A stretch of 13,762 nucleotides of DNA from JBBRLG01 sp038231495 (GCA_038231495.1 JBBRLG010000138.1:1-13762), one strand, 5' to 3'. Positions 6,176-13,037 are shown, counted from the first letter of the stretch. Program-made: numbers and translations. The notes: generated from the sequence alone by a model not told the origin.

Positions 6176-8128
6176 ATGAACCACTGGATCACCTACCCCT
6201 CGGCGCTGATGCTTTTCGGGCTGCTACCCCTGACGGGGTCGTTCGTCCTGTGGGCCTGGCTGCGCCGGCGGCAAGCGCTGGCACGCTTCGGCACGATGAC
6301 CACGCTGGAAACCGTGCTGACCGTCCGCCGCCTGCCGCGGTTCCTGCGCGGCCTGTGTGCGTTCCTGGGCACCCTGGCCTTGCTCGTTGGCGTCGCGGGT
6401 CCGCAGTGGGGCCGCGACTGGAAACAGGCCACCGCCCCCGGCCGCGATCTCGTCGTCGTCCTCGATTGCAGCCGGAGCATGTTGGCCGAGTCGCCCAGCC
6501 GCTTCGAGCGCGCCCGCGCTTTCGCTATTGAGTTGAGCGAGAGCATTCAGAAGCGCGGCGGCCACCGCCTGGGCCTCGTGGTGTTTGCCGGGCGGGCGCG
6601 GCTGGCGTGTCCGCTGACGCACGACTACGACTACTTCCGCGACGCGCTCAACGCCCTCGACCCGGAGACCTTTGACCTCGACCTCGCGCCGGGACCGAGG
6701 GACGATTCCGGCACGCGCATCGGGTTGGGGCTGTCCCTGGCCGTTCGTACCCACGACGAGCGTTTCCGCGGGGCGCGTGACATCCTGCTCCTGTCCGACG
6801 GCGACGACCCGGCGCGCGACGGCGAATGGAAGCAGGGCGCGGCCGAGGCGAAGGGGCAAGGCATACCGGTCCTCGTCGTCGGCTTCGGCGACCCGAACAC
6901 CGCCAGCACCATCCCCGTCGGCAAGGACGTGCTGCGCGAGGCCAACGGCAAGGAAGTGCGCACGCGCCTGGAGGAGACGCCGTTGCGCGAGATCGCTCAA
7001 ACCACCCGAGGCACTTACGTCCCGGCTCAGACCCAGCGTATCGCCGCGGGGCCGGTCTACCTCGACACCGTCGCAGCGCTGCCGGTCCATGAATCGGAGG
7101 AGGACGCGCTGCCCGCATACCACCAGCGCTTCGCCTGGTTCTACCTGCCGGCGCTGGGCCTGCTCGCGTTGGCGATGGCGGTCCCGGATCGACTGCCGCG
7201 CCTCCGCTCTGCCTTGCAAAGCTTCGTCACCCGGCTCCGACGCCGTACCGCCGAGGGCAACGTCATGCAAAGATCCCAAGCCGCAGTCGTCGCCGGGGCG
7301 CTTGCCGTGCTGTTGCTCCTGGGGGCAGCGACCCTTACCGATCCGCAAACGCTCTTAAAGGACGGCGACGCCGCCGCGGCGCGCGGCGACTACGCGGCGG
7401 CGGCAGCGCTGTACAAGAAGGCCGAGGCGCGCACCACCGAGCCTTCGGAGGTGGCGTACCGGTTGGCCGTCGTGAAATACCGCCTCGCAGTCGAGGACGG
7501 TGAAGGCAAGGCCCTTTACGAGGCGGAAGAGTTGTTCCGGTGCTGCGTCGGCCGGGACAACCCGCACCGCGGCGCGGCCCTGTTCGGCCTGGGCAACTGC
7601 CTGGTGGCCAAGGCGCGGGGGCGGAATCTGGAGATGGTGCGTGCCGCGGTTGAGGCGTACGAACAGAGCTTGCGGGAACCGGGACAAGCCGCGGAGTTCG
7701 CCGCGGACGTGCGCCACAACCTCGAACGCGCGAAGCTGCTCGCCCTGCAACTGCTGGCCCCGGCCACGCGCGACGATAAAAGCGATCCGCCCAACAACGA
7801 GGAAGACCCGCCCAACAAACCCAACGCCGGGCCGCGCGACCCCAACCCGGCAACCAACCCCGACCCGTCCGGAGCGACCAAGCCGGACCCGCGCGGTGCC
7901 CAGGTTCCGACCCGGCCCGACCCCGGCCAGAAGGCGATTGAAACCGACGTGGCCGCGCCGGGCGTCGGCGAGTTGACGCCGGTCCCCGACCTGGCCGAAC
8001 ACGCGCCGCTGCCGCCAAAGGAAGCCCTGAGCCATTTGGAGGCGGCGACGAAGCGGGTGCTGCAAGAGCAGAAGGCGTACCGGTTGCAAAAGGTGCGGCC
8101 CGTCGCGCCGGGGGTGCGCGATTGGTAG
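6176..8128 (+). CDS. batB: BatB-BatC fusion: membrane VWA protein with TPR domain
   Basis: Predicted 650 aa. Residues 1-340 are BatB-like: membrane helices at about 10-28 and 58-75, a VWA domain at about 90-290 with an intact metal site (DCSRS, D97, S99, S101, then DSGT and SDGDD), and a helix at about 319-338. From Met364 a second module begins with a membrane or signal-like helix (about 366-385), then TPR repeats at about 387-510 (GDAAAARGDYAAAAALYKKA). A Pro/Asn/Asp-rich linker spans about 533-585, and a helical tail ends in RDW. That second module has the layout of BatC, normally a separate protein, so this appears to be a BatB-BatC fusion. The start was set at 6176; the open frame upstream only translates the palindrome. 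No clear Shine-Dalgarno lies before it. The stop overlaps batD by 7 nt. Confidence 0.85.
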   Translation: MNHWITYPSALMLFGLLPLTGSFVLWAWLRRRQALARFGTMTTLETVLTVRRLPRFLRGLCAFLGTLALLVGVAGPQWGRDWKQATAPGRDLVVVLDCSRSMLAESPSRFERARAFAIELSESIQKRGGHRLGLVVFAGRARLACPLTHDYDYFRDALNALDPETFDLDLAPGPRDDSGTRIGLGLSLAVRTHDERFRGARDILLLSDGDDPARDGEWKQGAAEAKGQGIPVLVVGFGDPNTASTIPVGKDVLREANGKEVRTRLEETPLREIAQTTRGTYVPAQTQRIAAGPVYLDTVAALPVHESEEDALPAYHQRFAWFYLPALGLLALAMAVPDRLPRLRSALQSFVTRLRRRTAEGNVMQRSQAAVVAGALAVLLLLGAATLTDPQTLLKDGDAAAARGDYAAAAALYKKAEARTTEPSEVAYRLAVVKYRLAVEDGEGKALYEAEELFRCCVGRDNPHRGAALFGLGNCLVAKARGRNLEMVRAAVEAYEQSLREPGQAAEFAADVRHNLERAKLLALQLLAPATRDDKSDPPNNEEDPPNKPNAGPRDPNPATNPDPSGATKPDPRGAQVPTRPDPGQKAIETDVAAPGVGELTPVPDLAEHAPLPPKEALSHLEAATKRVLQEQKAYRLQKVRPVAPGVRDW

Positions 8129-9186
8129 GTCTGCTCCTCGCTGTCGTGGTGGCACTGGGCACCCTGTCGGCGTGGCCCGGCGACAAGGAGGCGGCCGACA
8201 TCCCCGTCGTCGGACGGCCCACCGACCTGCCGTTTAGCGAGGCCAGCGGTTCGTTCACGGTCCGTGCCCGTGCCGAACCCACCGCAGTCCCGGTTGAGCA
8301 AACAATCAAACTCACCCTGGTTGTCGAGGCGGACGGCCCCGTCCACCGTCCGCCCCGGCGCATCGATCTGAGCCAGATTTACGACTTTAACGAGCGTTTT
8401 TATCTCGATAAGCCGGACGGCGATGACGCCTTTCCGCCGGACGCCCGCCGCTGGGAGTTCGTCTACGTCCTTAAACCGCGGCGCGTCGATGTGACCGAGA
8501 TTCCCGGTGTGCCCTTCGTTTTTTACAACCCGGCGATCCGGCCGGCGAGTAAGGCGTTCCAGGTCAAGTACACCGACCCCATCCCCGTGCAAGTGACGGC
8601 GGCCACCGTCATCGAGCCGCCGCCGCGGCCGGTCGCGGACGTGTTCCTCCACGCCGGCGACGGCCCTGAACTCCTGGCCCGAGAAGCGCCGTGGACGCCG
8701 CCCGGCCCGGTCCTTGTCCTGTTGTTAATGCTCGCGCCGCCCCTGGCGTGTGCGGCTTGGTACGGCGTGTGGCGCCGGCGCAATCCCGACGCCGGTCGGC
8801 AAAAGGAGCGGCGGCGCAGCCGGGCGGCGCGGCAGGCGCTCACGCGCCTGGCCCAGGTCGAACGCGCACCCGTCGAAGCGCGCGCGCCGCTGACCGCGGC
8901 GGCGTTGGCGGACTACCTGCGCGAGCGGCTGGACCTGACCATTGCCGAGCCGACCCCGGTGGAAGCCGGCGTCTGTCTGCGACGCGCGGCCTGCTCCCCC
9001 GCCGCTGTCGAACAGGCGGTAACGTTGCTGCAAACCTGCGACGCCGCGCGCTTCTGGCCGCCGCTGATGGCCGACGGCGCCAAGCTTCCCGCTCTGGCCC
9101 GTGACGTGATTCTCGCCCTCGATGCGGACACGGACCGTGGCAAAACCCCCGAACATCCGACCCCCGCAGCGGAGGAACAGCCGTGA
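8122..9186 (+). CDS. batD: BatD-like membrane protein
   Basis: Predicted 354 aa, shorter than the 500-600 aa I recall for many BatD proteins. The start is a TTG overlapping the previous stop by 7 nt; no better ATG or GTG lies in frame, and TTG gives a signal-type helix (VGLLLAVVVALGTLSA, 2-16). A beta-rich exported domain follows at about 43-160 (FTVRARAEPTAVPVEQTIKL and ARRWEFVYVLKPRRVDVTEI), typical of BatD beta-sandwich repeats. One membrane helix is at about 195-216, followed by an Arg-rich stop-transfer (WRRR) and a cytoplasmic helical domain of about 135 residues. It probably sits in the inner membrane with BatA and BatB. The last four bases overlap batE. Confidence 0.75.
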   Translation: MVGLLLAVVVALGTLSAWPGDKEAADIPVVGRPTDLPFSEASGSFTVRARAEPTAVPVEQTIKLTLVVEADGPVHRPPRRIDLSQIYDFNERFYLDKPDGDDAFPPDARRWEFVYVLKPRRVDVTEIPGVPFVFYNPAIRPASKAFQVKYTDPIPVQVTAATVIEPPPRPVADVFLHAGDGPELLAREAPWTPPGPVLVLLLMLAPPLACAAWYGVWRRRNPDAGRQKERRRSRAARQALTRLAQVERAPVEARAPLTAAALADYLRERLDLTIAEPTPVEAGVCLRRAACSPAAVEQAVTLLQTCDAARFWPPLMADGAKLPALARDVILALDADTDRGKTPEHPTPAAEEQP

Positions 9187-9989
9187 CCTTCGCCATCTTT
9201 CTCACGCTGTTGTCCGCCGTCCCCACCGGGCCGATCGTGCCGACCGACGCCAGTGAATTGGAACTTGCCGGCCGCGCCGAGACGGCATTTCAGGACGGAT
9301 TGAAGCTGCGCGCCAAGGGCGAACACGGCCGAGCCGAATTCCAAACCGCCGCCGGCTGCTACGAGGAATTGCGTCGCCGAGGTGTCGAGAATGCGTCGCT
9401 CGAACGGAGCCTGGGCAACGCCTACTTCCTCGCCGACGACGTGCCGCACGCGCTCCTGTGCTATCGCCGAGGTTCGCGCCTGGCCCCGCTCGACCCGACG
9501 CTGCGTCGGTGTCTCGCGGAGGCGCGCGCACAGGTCGTATACCCCGACAACACGGCGTTCGGCCGTCCCGCCGTGGTGCAAGGGCGCGTACTCCTGCCCG
9601 GCTGGCTGAATAATACGCTGCTCGTCCTCGCCGTTTTGCTTTACGGCCTGGGTTGCGCCACGGGGACGCGGTACTGGATGGTACGGCGGTTCCGCTACCT
9701 TGCTGGCAGCGCGGTCGCGATCATGGGGGCGGGGTTACTCGCGTGGCTGCTGGCCCAGTCGGCCCGCGGCGTGGGGACGGCGAACGGGTATCCGTTGGTC
9801 GTGGTCGCGGAGGATGGCGTGCTGTTGCGCAAGGGTGACGGCCTGACATTCCCGCCGCGCTACGACGTCGTGGTGAACCGTGGCGTCGAGGCGCGACTGC
9901 TTTTCGAGCGTGCCGGGTGGGCGCAAATCGAACTGGGCGGCGGCGAGGTCGGCTGGGTGCCGCGCGAGTATGTGTTGGTCGATCCCTGA
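9183..9989 (+). CDS. batE: BatE-like TPR membrane protein with SH3 domain
   Basis: Predicted 268 aa. Starts at a GTG overlapping the batD stop (GTGA), with GGAGG 7 nt upstream (9171-9175). The N-terminus is a weak signal sequence. TPR-like helices cover about 30-115 (GNAYFLADDVPHALLCYRRGSRLAPLDP is a typical TPR pair). Two membrane helices follow at about 144-162 and 172-192. The C-terminus, about 203-268, is a bacterial SH3-type domain (VVVAEDGVLLRKGDG, then GWAQIELGGGEVGWVPREYV). TPR plus two helices plus SH3 is the layout of BatE, last in the Bat operon. The SH3 part may bind cell-wall or partner peptides on the outer side; this is inferred from the domain type. Confidence 0.8.
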   Translation: MTFAIFLTLLSAVPTGPIVPTDASELELAGRAETAFQDGLKLRAKGEHGRAEFQTAAGCYEELRRRGVENASLERSLGNAYFLADDVPHALLCYRRGSRLAPLDPTLRRCLAEARAQVVYPDNTAFGRPAVVQGRVLLPGWLNNTLLVLAVLLYGLGCATGTRYWMVRRFRYLAGSAVAIMGAGLLAWLLAQSARGVGTANGYPLVVVAEDGVLLRKGDGLTFPPRYDVVVNRGVEARLLFERAGWAQIELGGGEVGWVPREYVLVDP

Positions 9990-9995
9990 TCGAGT

Positions 9996-10060
9996 AGCGC
10001 TAACGCTGGGGCGAGCCGGGAACGTAAGCGACGGGAGTTTGTCTTCGGAGGCAGTAGAAT
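9996..10060. other. Short spacer with imperfect dyads and a possible -10 box
   Basis: The 77-bp gap after batE contains CGCTAACG (9998-10005) facing CGTAAGCG (10023-10030), an 8-bp dyad with one mismatch. A smaller dyad, AGCG-CTAA-CGCT, is at 9996-10007. I recall GAGCCGGGAACGTAAGCG-like strings as frequent in planctomycete spacers, but did not verify it. TAGAAT at 10055-10060 could be a -10 box that would start transcription almost at the ATG (leaderless). GGAGG at 10047-10051 is 15 nt from that ATG, far for an SD. Confidence 0.3.
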
Positions 10061-10066
10061 AAGCCC

Positions 10067-10441
10067 ATGCGTTACCCTCAAGTCCTCGTTTACGAGCGCG
10101 ACGGCCTCCTGGCGGCGCTGGTGAAAGCCGGCCTGGAGGGGCGCGCGAAGCGGTGGGTGGTGCGCGAGCCGCGCGACCCGGCGAGTTGCCTGCGGCTGCT
10201 GAGCCGCCGCGGCCCGGCGGTGTTCGTTGTCAAGCTGGGCCGCGACCTCGAACGCGAATTGACGCTGTTGGAAAGGGTGGCCCACTTGCACCCGGACACC
10301 GCCGCCGTCGTGGTCGGCGACGCCGAGCACGTTGCGCTGGCCGGCACCGCCTGGGACCTCGGAGCGGCGTACGTGCTGTTGCCGCCGATGTCGCGCGAAT
10401 CGTTGCCGGAGATCGTCGTCGGCCTGATGGGGAAGGAATGA
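10067..10441 (+). CDS. Degenerate receiver-like (CheY-fold) protein
   Basis: Predicted 124 aa, no named family recognised. The alternating pattern fits a five-strand receiver fold: QVLVYERD (5-12), RWVV (29-32), AVFVV (51-55), AAVVVGD (79-85) and AYVLLPP (101-107), each followed by a helix. Key phosphorylation residues appear missing. The end of strand 3 reads VVKLGRD without a well-placed Asp, strand 4 ends in Gly rather than Thr/Ser, and strand 5 has LPP where KP is expected. If the fold is right, it is a phosphorylation-independent pseudo-receiver, perhaps a protein-interaction module. The last 4 bases (ATGA) overlap the ferredoxin gene, so the two are probably translated together. It may be transcribed with batE 77 bp upstream or from its own weak -10 box. 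Confidence 0.75.
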   Translation: MRYPQVLVYERDGLLAALVKAGLEGRAKRWVVREPRDPASCLRLLSRRGPAVFVVKLGRDLERELTLLERVAHLHPDTAAVVVGDAEHVALAGTAWDLGAAYVLLPPMSRESLPEIVVGLMGKE

Positions 10442-10653
10442 AACGCACGCTTGCCGTCGTCGAACTGCCCGCGCTGGACGAACGCCTGTGCGTCGGCTGC
10501 GGCGATTGTGTCCGGGTGTGCCCGACCGATTGCCTGGCCATGGACGGGCCGTATCCGTGGCTGCCGCTACCGCTCGACTGTGTCAGCTGCGCGCTGTGCG
10601 TGGTGGTCTGTCCGGTCGATGCCCTGTGTCTGGCGGCACCGGAACCGGCGTAG
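10438..10653 (+). CDS. Small 2[4Fe-4S] ferredoxin-like protein
   Basis: Predicted 71 aa, the size of a bacterial 8Fe ferredoxin. Two complete cluster-binding motifs are visible: CVGCGDCVRVCP (C18, C21, C24, C28) and CVSCALCVVVCP (C48, C51, C54, C58). Each has the CxxCxxCxxxCP pattern. The spacer between clusters contains Pro and Trp residues (DGPYPWLPLPL). It should be a cytoplasmic one-electron carrier; the partner enzyme is unknown. The start is the ATG in the ATGA overlap with the receiver-like gene, and the purine-rich GGGGAAGGA runs right up to it. The true gene begins here, although the frame is open further upstream. It is followed by palindrome copy 2. Confidence 0.9.
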   Translation: MKRTLAVVELPALDERLCVGCGDCVRVCPTDCLAMDGPYPWLPLPLDCVSCALCVVVCPVDALCLAAPEPA

Positions 10654-10659
10654 AAACGA

Positions 10660-10707
10660 TTGCCGCTTGCGGCTTTGCAAGAGAGACTGCAAAGCCGCAA
10701 GCGGCAA
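10660..10707. repeat. Dispersed palindrome, copy 2 (convergent spacer)
   Basis: The same 20-bp arm as copy 1, at 10660-10679, pairs perfectly with 10688-10707 around loop AGAGAGAC. It lies 6 bp after the ferredoxin stop and 20 bp from the stop of the convergent TIGR03000 gene. It could form a strong 3'-end hairpin for both transcripts, although no T-tract follows on either strand. Confidence 0.9.
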
Positions 10708-10726
10708 AAGAATTGTTTCCAACAAC

Positions 10727-11500
10727 TCACTTCAACTTGACCGTCGCCACCGCCGGCTCGGCCAGGTTGCGGAAATCGGCGCTGACCTCTTGACCCGGCT
10801 TGACGATGACCCGCTTGGTCACGGTCACGGGTTTGCCGTCCCGCAGCACTTCCGCCCGCACCATGTAGTAGTAGACTTCGCCGCGTTCCAGCTCCGGCGT
10901 GTTGAACACCCGGCGGCTGGAGGTCACGGTCATCTTCTGGTCGTCGATGTACAACGTCGCGTCGGCGGGCAAATCGACGATGAGCTTGGCGCGCGTCGGG
11001 GCCATGCTTTCGGGACCACCGTCCCTCCGCGGCAGCGGCACCACTTCGCGGGCCGGGCCGGACGGTGCCATCATCGGGCCGTACGCCGAGGGTGCCATCA
11101 TCCCGCCGCCGCCGTAGCAGCCGTAGCAGCCGCCGCAACCGTAGCAGCCGTGACAGCTATAACCGGCATACCCGCTATAGCTGGCGCTGCCGAAGCAGCC
11201 GTAACCGCCGTAACTGCCGCCCCACGAGCCGTAGCAACTGCCGCCCCAGCAACTGCCGGAGCAACCGCCGTAAGTGGAGGAGCCGTAGCAGCCGTTGGAA
11301 TAACCGCCGTAGCCGCCGCCCCCATAGCAGCCGCCGCCCCCATAGCAGCCGCCGCCGTAGCAGCTGCTGCCGGTGCAACCGCTACAGCCGCCGCCGTAGC
11401 AGCCGCCGGTGCAAGCACCGTGGCAACCGTGATTGCGGAACCAACCATCCGGTACACTACTGCCCGTCGTCAAAGCAGCCATCAGAACCATGCTGTACAT
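10727..11500 (-). CDS. TIGR03000 family protein with Gly/Cys/Tyr-rich repeat region
   Basis: Predicted 257 aa. A short hydrophobic N-terminus (MYSMVLMAAL) precedes a low-complexity region at about 24-135 built from CYGGG-, CYGS- and CHGCYG-like units with about 18 cysteines. A Met/Pro linker follows. The C-terminal domain, about 171-243 (AKLIVDLPADATLYIDDQ, then the ELERGEVYYYMVRAEV and GKPVTVTKRVIVKPGQEV segments), matches what I know as TIGR03000, a planctomycete-specific paralogous domain of unknown function. GGAGG (11509-11514 region, minus strand) lies 8 nt before the ATG. The Cys density suggests metal binding or disulfide cross-linking at the cell surface, but export is not certain because the signal sequence is weak. 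Confidence 0.9.
   Translation of the reverse strand: MYSMVLMAALTTGSSVPDGWFRNHGCHGACTGGCYGGGCSGCTGSSCYGGGCYGGGGCYGGGGYGGYSNGCYGSSTYGGCSGSCWGGSCYGSWGGSYGGYGCFGSASYSGYAGYSCHGCYGCGGCYGCYGGGGMMAPSAYGPMMAPSGPAREVVPLPRRDGGPESMAPTRAKLIVDLPADATLYIDDQKMTVTSSRRVFNTPELERGEVYYYMVRAEVLRDGKPVTVTKRVIVKPGQEVSADFRNLAEPAVATVKLK
11105..11430. repeat. Low-complexity GC-rich coding repeats (CCGCCGTAGCAGCCG-like)
   Basis: Degenerate short repeats on the + strand, read as Gly-Cys-Tyr units on the minus strand. Unit length varies and they are not separated by unique spacers. They also keep other frames open as Ala- or Arg-rich shadows. Confidence 0.75.
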
Positions 11501-11685
11501 CTTCGTCCACCTCCATCCGTTGATTTAGACCCCTCACACCACCGTTCCGCCATGCCGCCGAGCACGCTCTGTTAAAATGGCGGTTCTAGGTTAGATAGTA
11601 AGATTACATGGAATGGGAGTCAATTCCATTCCGGTGGAAATGGGCAAAATGATCGGTAGAACAGGAGGTTACAACCCAATCCTCC

Positions 11686-11719
11686 GCCGCTTGCGGCTTT
11701 GCAAAGCCGCAAGCGGCAA
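11686..11719. repeat. Dispersed palindrome, copy 3 (loopless)
   Basis: A perfect 32-bp palindrome, 11686-11717. The right arm is complete through 11719; the left arm lacks the first two T. The two arms overlap in the central TGCA instead of being separated by a loop. It lies 71 bp before the TIGR00300 start codon. Confidence 0.9.
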
Positions 11720-11779
11720 ATACGGGCGGGAAGCAAGTTCGGTTGCTAAAATGACAAGGAGGTTCCCTTCCCGCGACAC

Positions 11780-11784
11780 GGAGG
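11780..11784 (+). promoter_or_regulatory. Shine-Dalgarno that decides the TIGR00300 start
   Basis: GGAGG lies 5 nt before the ATG at 11790. The frame is open back to 11613, but the extra 59 residues would be translated through the palindrome and show no family resemblance. Confidence 0.65.
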
Positions 11785-11789
11785 CAGGC

Positions 11790-13037
11790 ATGCAACCGGA
11801 CACAACGGCTCCGCACGGCTTCGTCGAAGAAGTCGAAATCCAGGGACACATCATCGACTCGCTGCTCTTGCCCAAGGTCCTCGACGAAATCCTGACGCAC
11901 GGCGGCTCTTACGTCATCAAGGACATTCGCGTCGGCCAGCGCCAGGAGGATGCCAGCTACGCCCGCATCGAAGTCCGCGCCCCCAGCGCTGCGAACTTGG
12001 CCGAATTGCTCGACGCCATTCACGACCACGGGGCCGTCTCGACCAGCACCGGCGACTGTGCCACCGTCGCCGCCGACCTGAACGGCGCTTTCCCGGAGAA
12101 TTTTTACAGCACGACGAACTACCGCACGCAAATCCGCCTGTACGGCGAGTGGATCGACGTTGAAGACCAGGAGATGGATTGCGGCATCCTCGTGGACGTG
12201 GCGGAGGCCGCGGCCCGGTGTTTGCCGATGACCGCCGTGCGCGTCGGCGACCGTATCGTCGTCGGCCGGGAGGGGCTGCGCGTCTTTCCGGCGGAAGTGT
12301 TGGCCCGCCAGAACCTGTTCGAGTTCATGGCCAGCCCGGTGTCGAGCGAGAAGCCCAAAGGCGTCGCCGTGCGCGAGATCGCCGCGGCCATGCGGCGCAC
12401 GCGCGACGGGGGCGAAAAAATCCTCGCCGTTCTCGGCCCTGCCGTCGTCCACACCGGCAGCGTCGAGCACATTTGCCGACTGATCCGCGGCGGTTTTCTC
12501 AACGTCCTGTTTGCCGGCAACGCGCTGGCGACGCACGACATCGAGCAGGCGCTGTACGGCACCAGTCTGGGCGTGTCGCTGGACCGCGGCCTGCCGACCG
12601 AGGAGGGCCACGAGCACCACTTGCGCGCCATCAACACGATGCGCCGGCTGGGCGGCATCCGCACCGCGGTCGAGCGCGGAATCCTGAAAAGCGGCGTCAT
12701 GTACGAATGCGTGCGCCATGACGTGCCGTTCGTGCTGGCCGGCAGCATCCGCGACGACGGGCCGCTGCCGGAGGTCGTGACCGACGCGCTGGCGGCGCAG
12801 CGGCAGATGCGCGAGCTGGTCCACGGCGTCGGCTTCGCCCTGATGGTGGCGACGATGCTGCATTCGATCGCGACGGGCAACCTGCTGCCGGCGTGGGTCA
12901 AGGTGGCGTGCGTGGACATCAACCCGGCGACCGTCACCAAGCTGACCGACCGGGGCAGCATCCAGACGGTCGGCGTCGTGACCGATGCGGAGCCGTTCCT
13001 GCGGGCGCTGGTGCATGAGTTGTTTGAGGCGAAGTGA
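11790..13037 (+). CDS. TIGR00300 (LOR/SDH-domain) protein, possible ornithine cyclodeaminase
   Basis: Predicted 415 aa, the usual size for this family. The N-terminal part, about 9-110 (EVEIQGHIIDSLLLPKVLDEI, then FYSTTNYRT), is the conserved LOR/SDH region. The C-terminal part contains GPAVVHTGS (217-225), LFAGNALATHDIE (240-252) and the long conserved block HGVGFALMVATMLHSIATGN to VDINPATVTKLTDRGS (345-390), probably the NAD-binding and catalytic half. From family knowledge, homologues include the C-terminal part of the cyanobacterial arginine-degrading enzyme AgrE/ArgZ and an archaeal ornithine cyclodeaminase, which converts ornithine to proline and ammonia. The arginine dihydrolase domain of AgrE is absent here. 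Catalysis in this organism is inferred. It stands alone, with a long leader. Confidence 0.87.
   Translation: MQPDTTAPHGFVEEVEIQGHIIDSLLLPKVLDEILTHGGSYVIKDIRVGQRQEDASYARIEVRAPSAANLAELLDAIHDHGAVSTSTGDCATVAADLNGAFPENFYSTTNYRTQIRLYGEWIDVEDQEMDCGILVDVAEAAARCLPMTAVRVGDRIVVGREGLRVFPAEVLARQNLFEFMASPVSSEKPKGVAVREIAAAMRRTRDGGEKILAVLGPAVVHTGSVEHICRLIRGGFLNVLFAGNALATHDIEQALYGTSLGVSLDRGLPTEEGHEHHLRAINTMRRLGGIRTAVERGILKSGVMYECVRHDVPFVLAGSIRDDGPLPEVVTDALAAQRQMRELVHGVGFALMVATMLHSIATGNLLPAWVKVACVDINPATVTKLTDRGSIQTVGVVTDAEPFLRALVHELFEAK

Larger units (their letters stand above)
11573..11789 (+). promoter_or_regulatory. Structured leader upstream of the TIGR00300 gene
   Basis: Several elements are visible: TAAAAT at 11573-11578 and again at 11747-11752 (possible -10 boxes, no good -35); a 7-bp stem GGAATGG (11610-11616) with CCATTCC (11626-11632); AGGAGG (11663-11668) that can pair with CCTCC (11681-11685); and palindrome copy 3. 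The AGGAGG has no start codon at a useful distance. A cis-acting RNA is possible, but I recognise no riboswitch class. Confidence 0.3.

Noticed and set aside
6224..7348. 374-codon minus-strand frame opposite BatB
   Set aside because: Composition is that of a codon shadow and the + strand encodes an intact VWA metal site.
7265..8128. Separate batC gene starting at the internal ATG 7265
   Set aside because: The frame is continuous with BatB, no stop or Shine-Dalgarno separates them, so a fusion is simpler; an internal start cannot be fully excluded.
10660..10707. Classical rho-independent terminator
   Set aside because: The stem is strong but neither strand has a T-tract after it, and the same sequence occurs in non-terminal positions.
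11105..11430. CRISPR-like array
   Set aside because: The repeats are short, variable in length, have no unique spacers and encode Gly-Cys-Tyr units in frame.
11604..13016. 470-codon open frame on the minus strand opposite the TIGR00300 gene
   Set aside because: It is a His/Asp/Arg-rich mirror of a well-recognised gene, with no family resemblance; long antisense frames are expected at this GC content.
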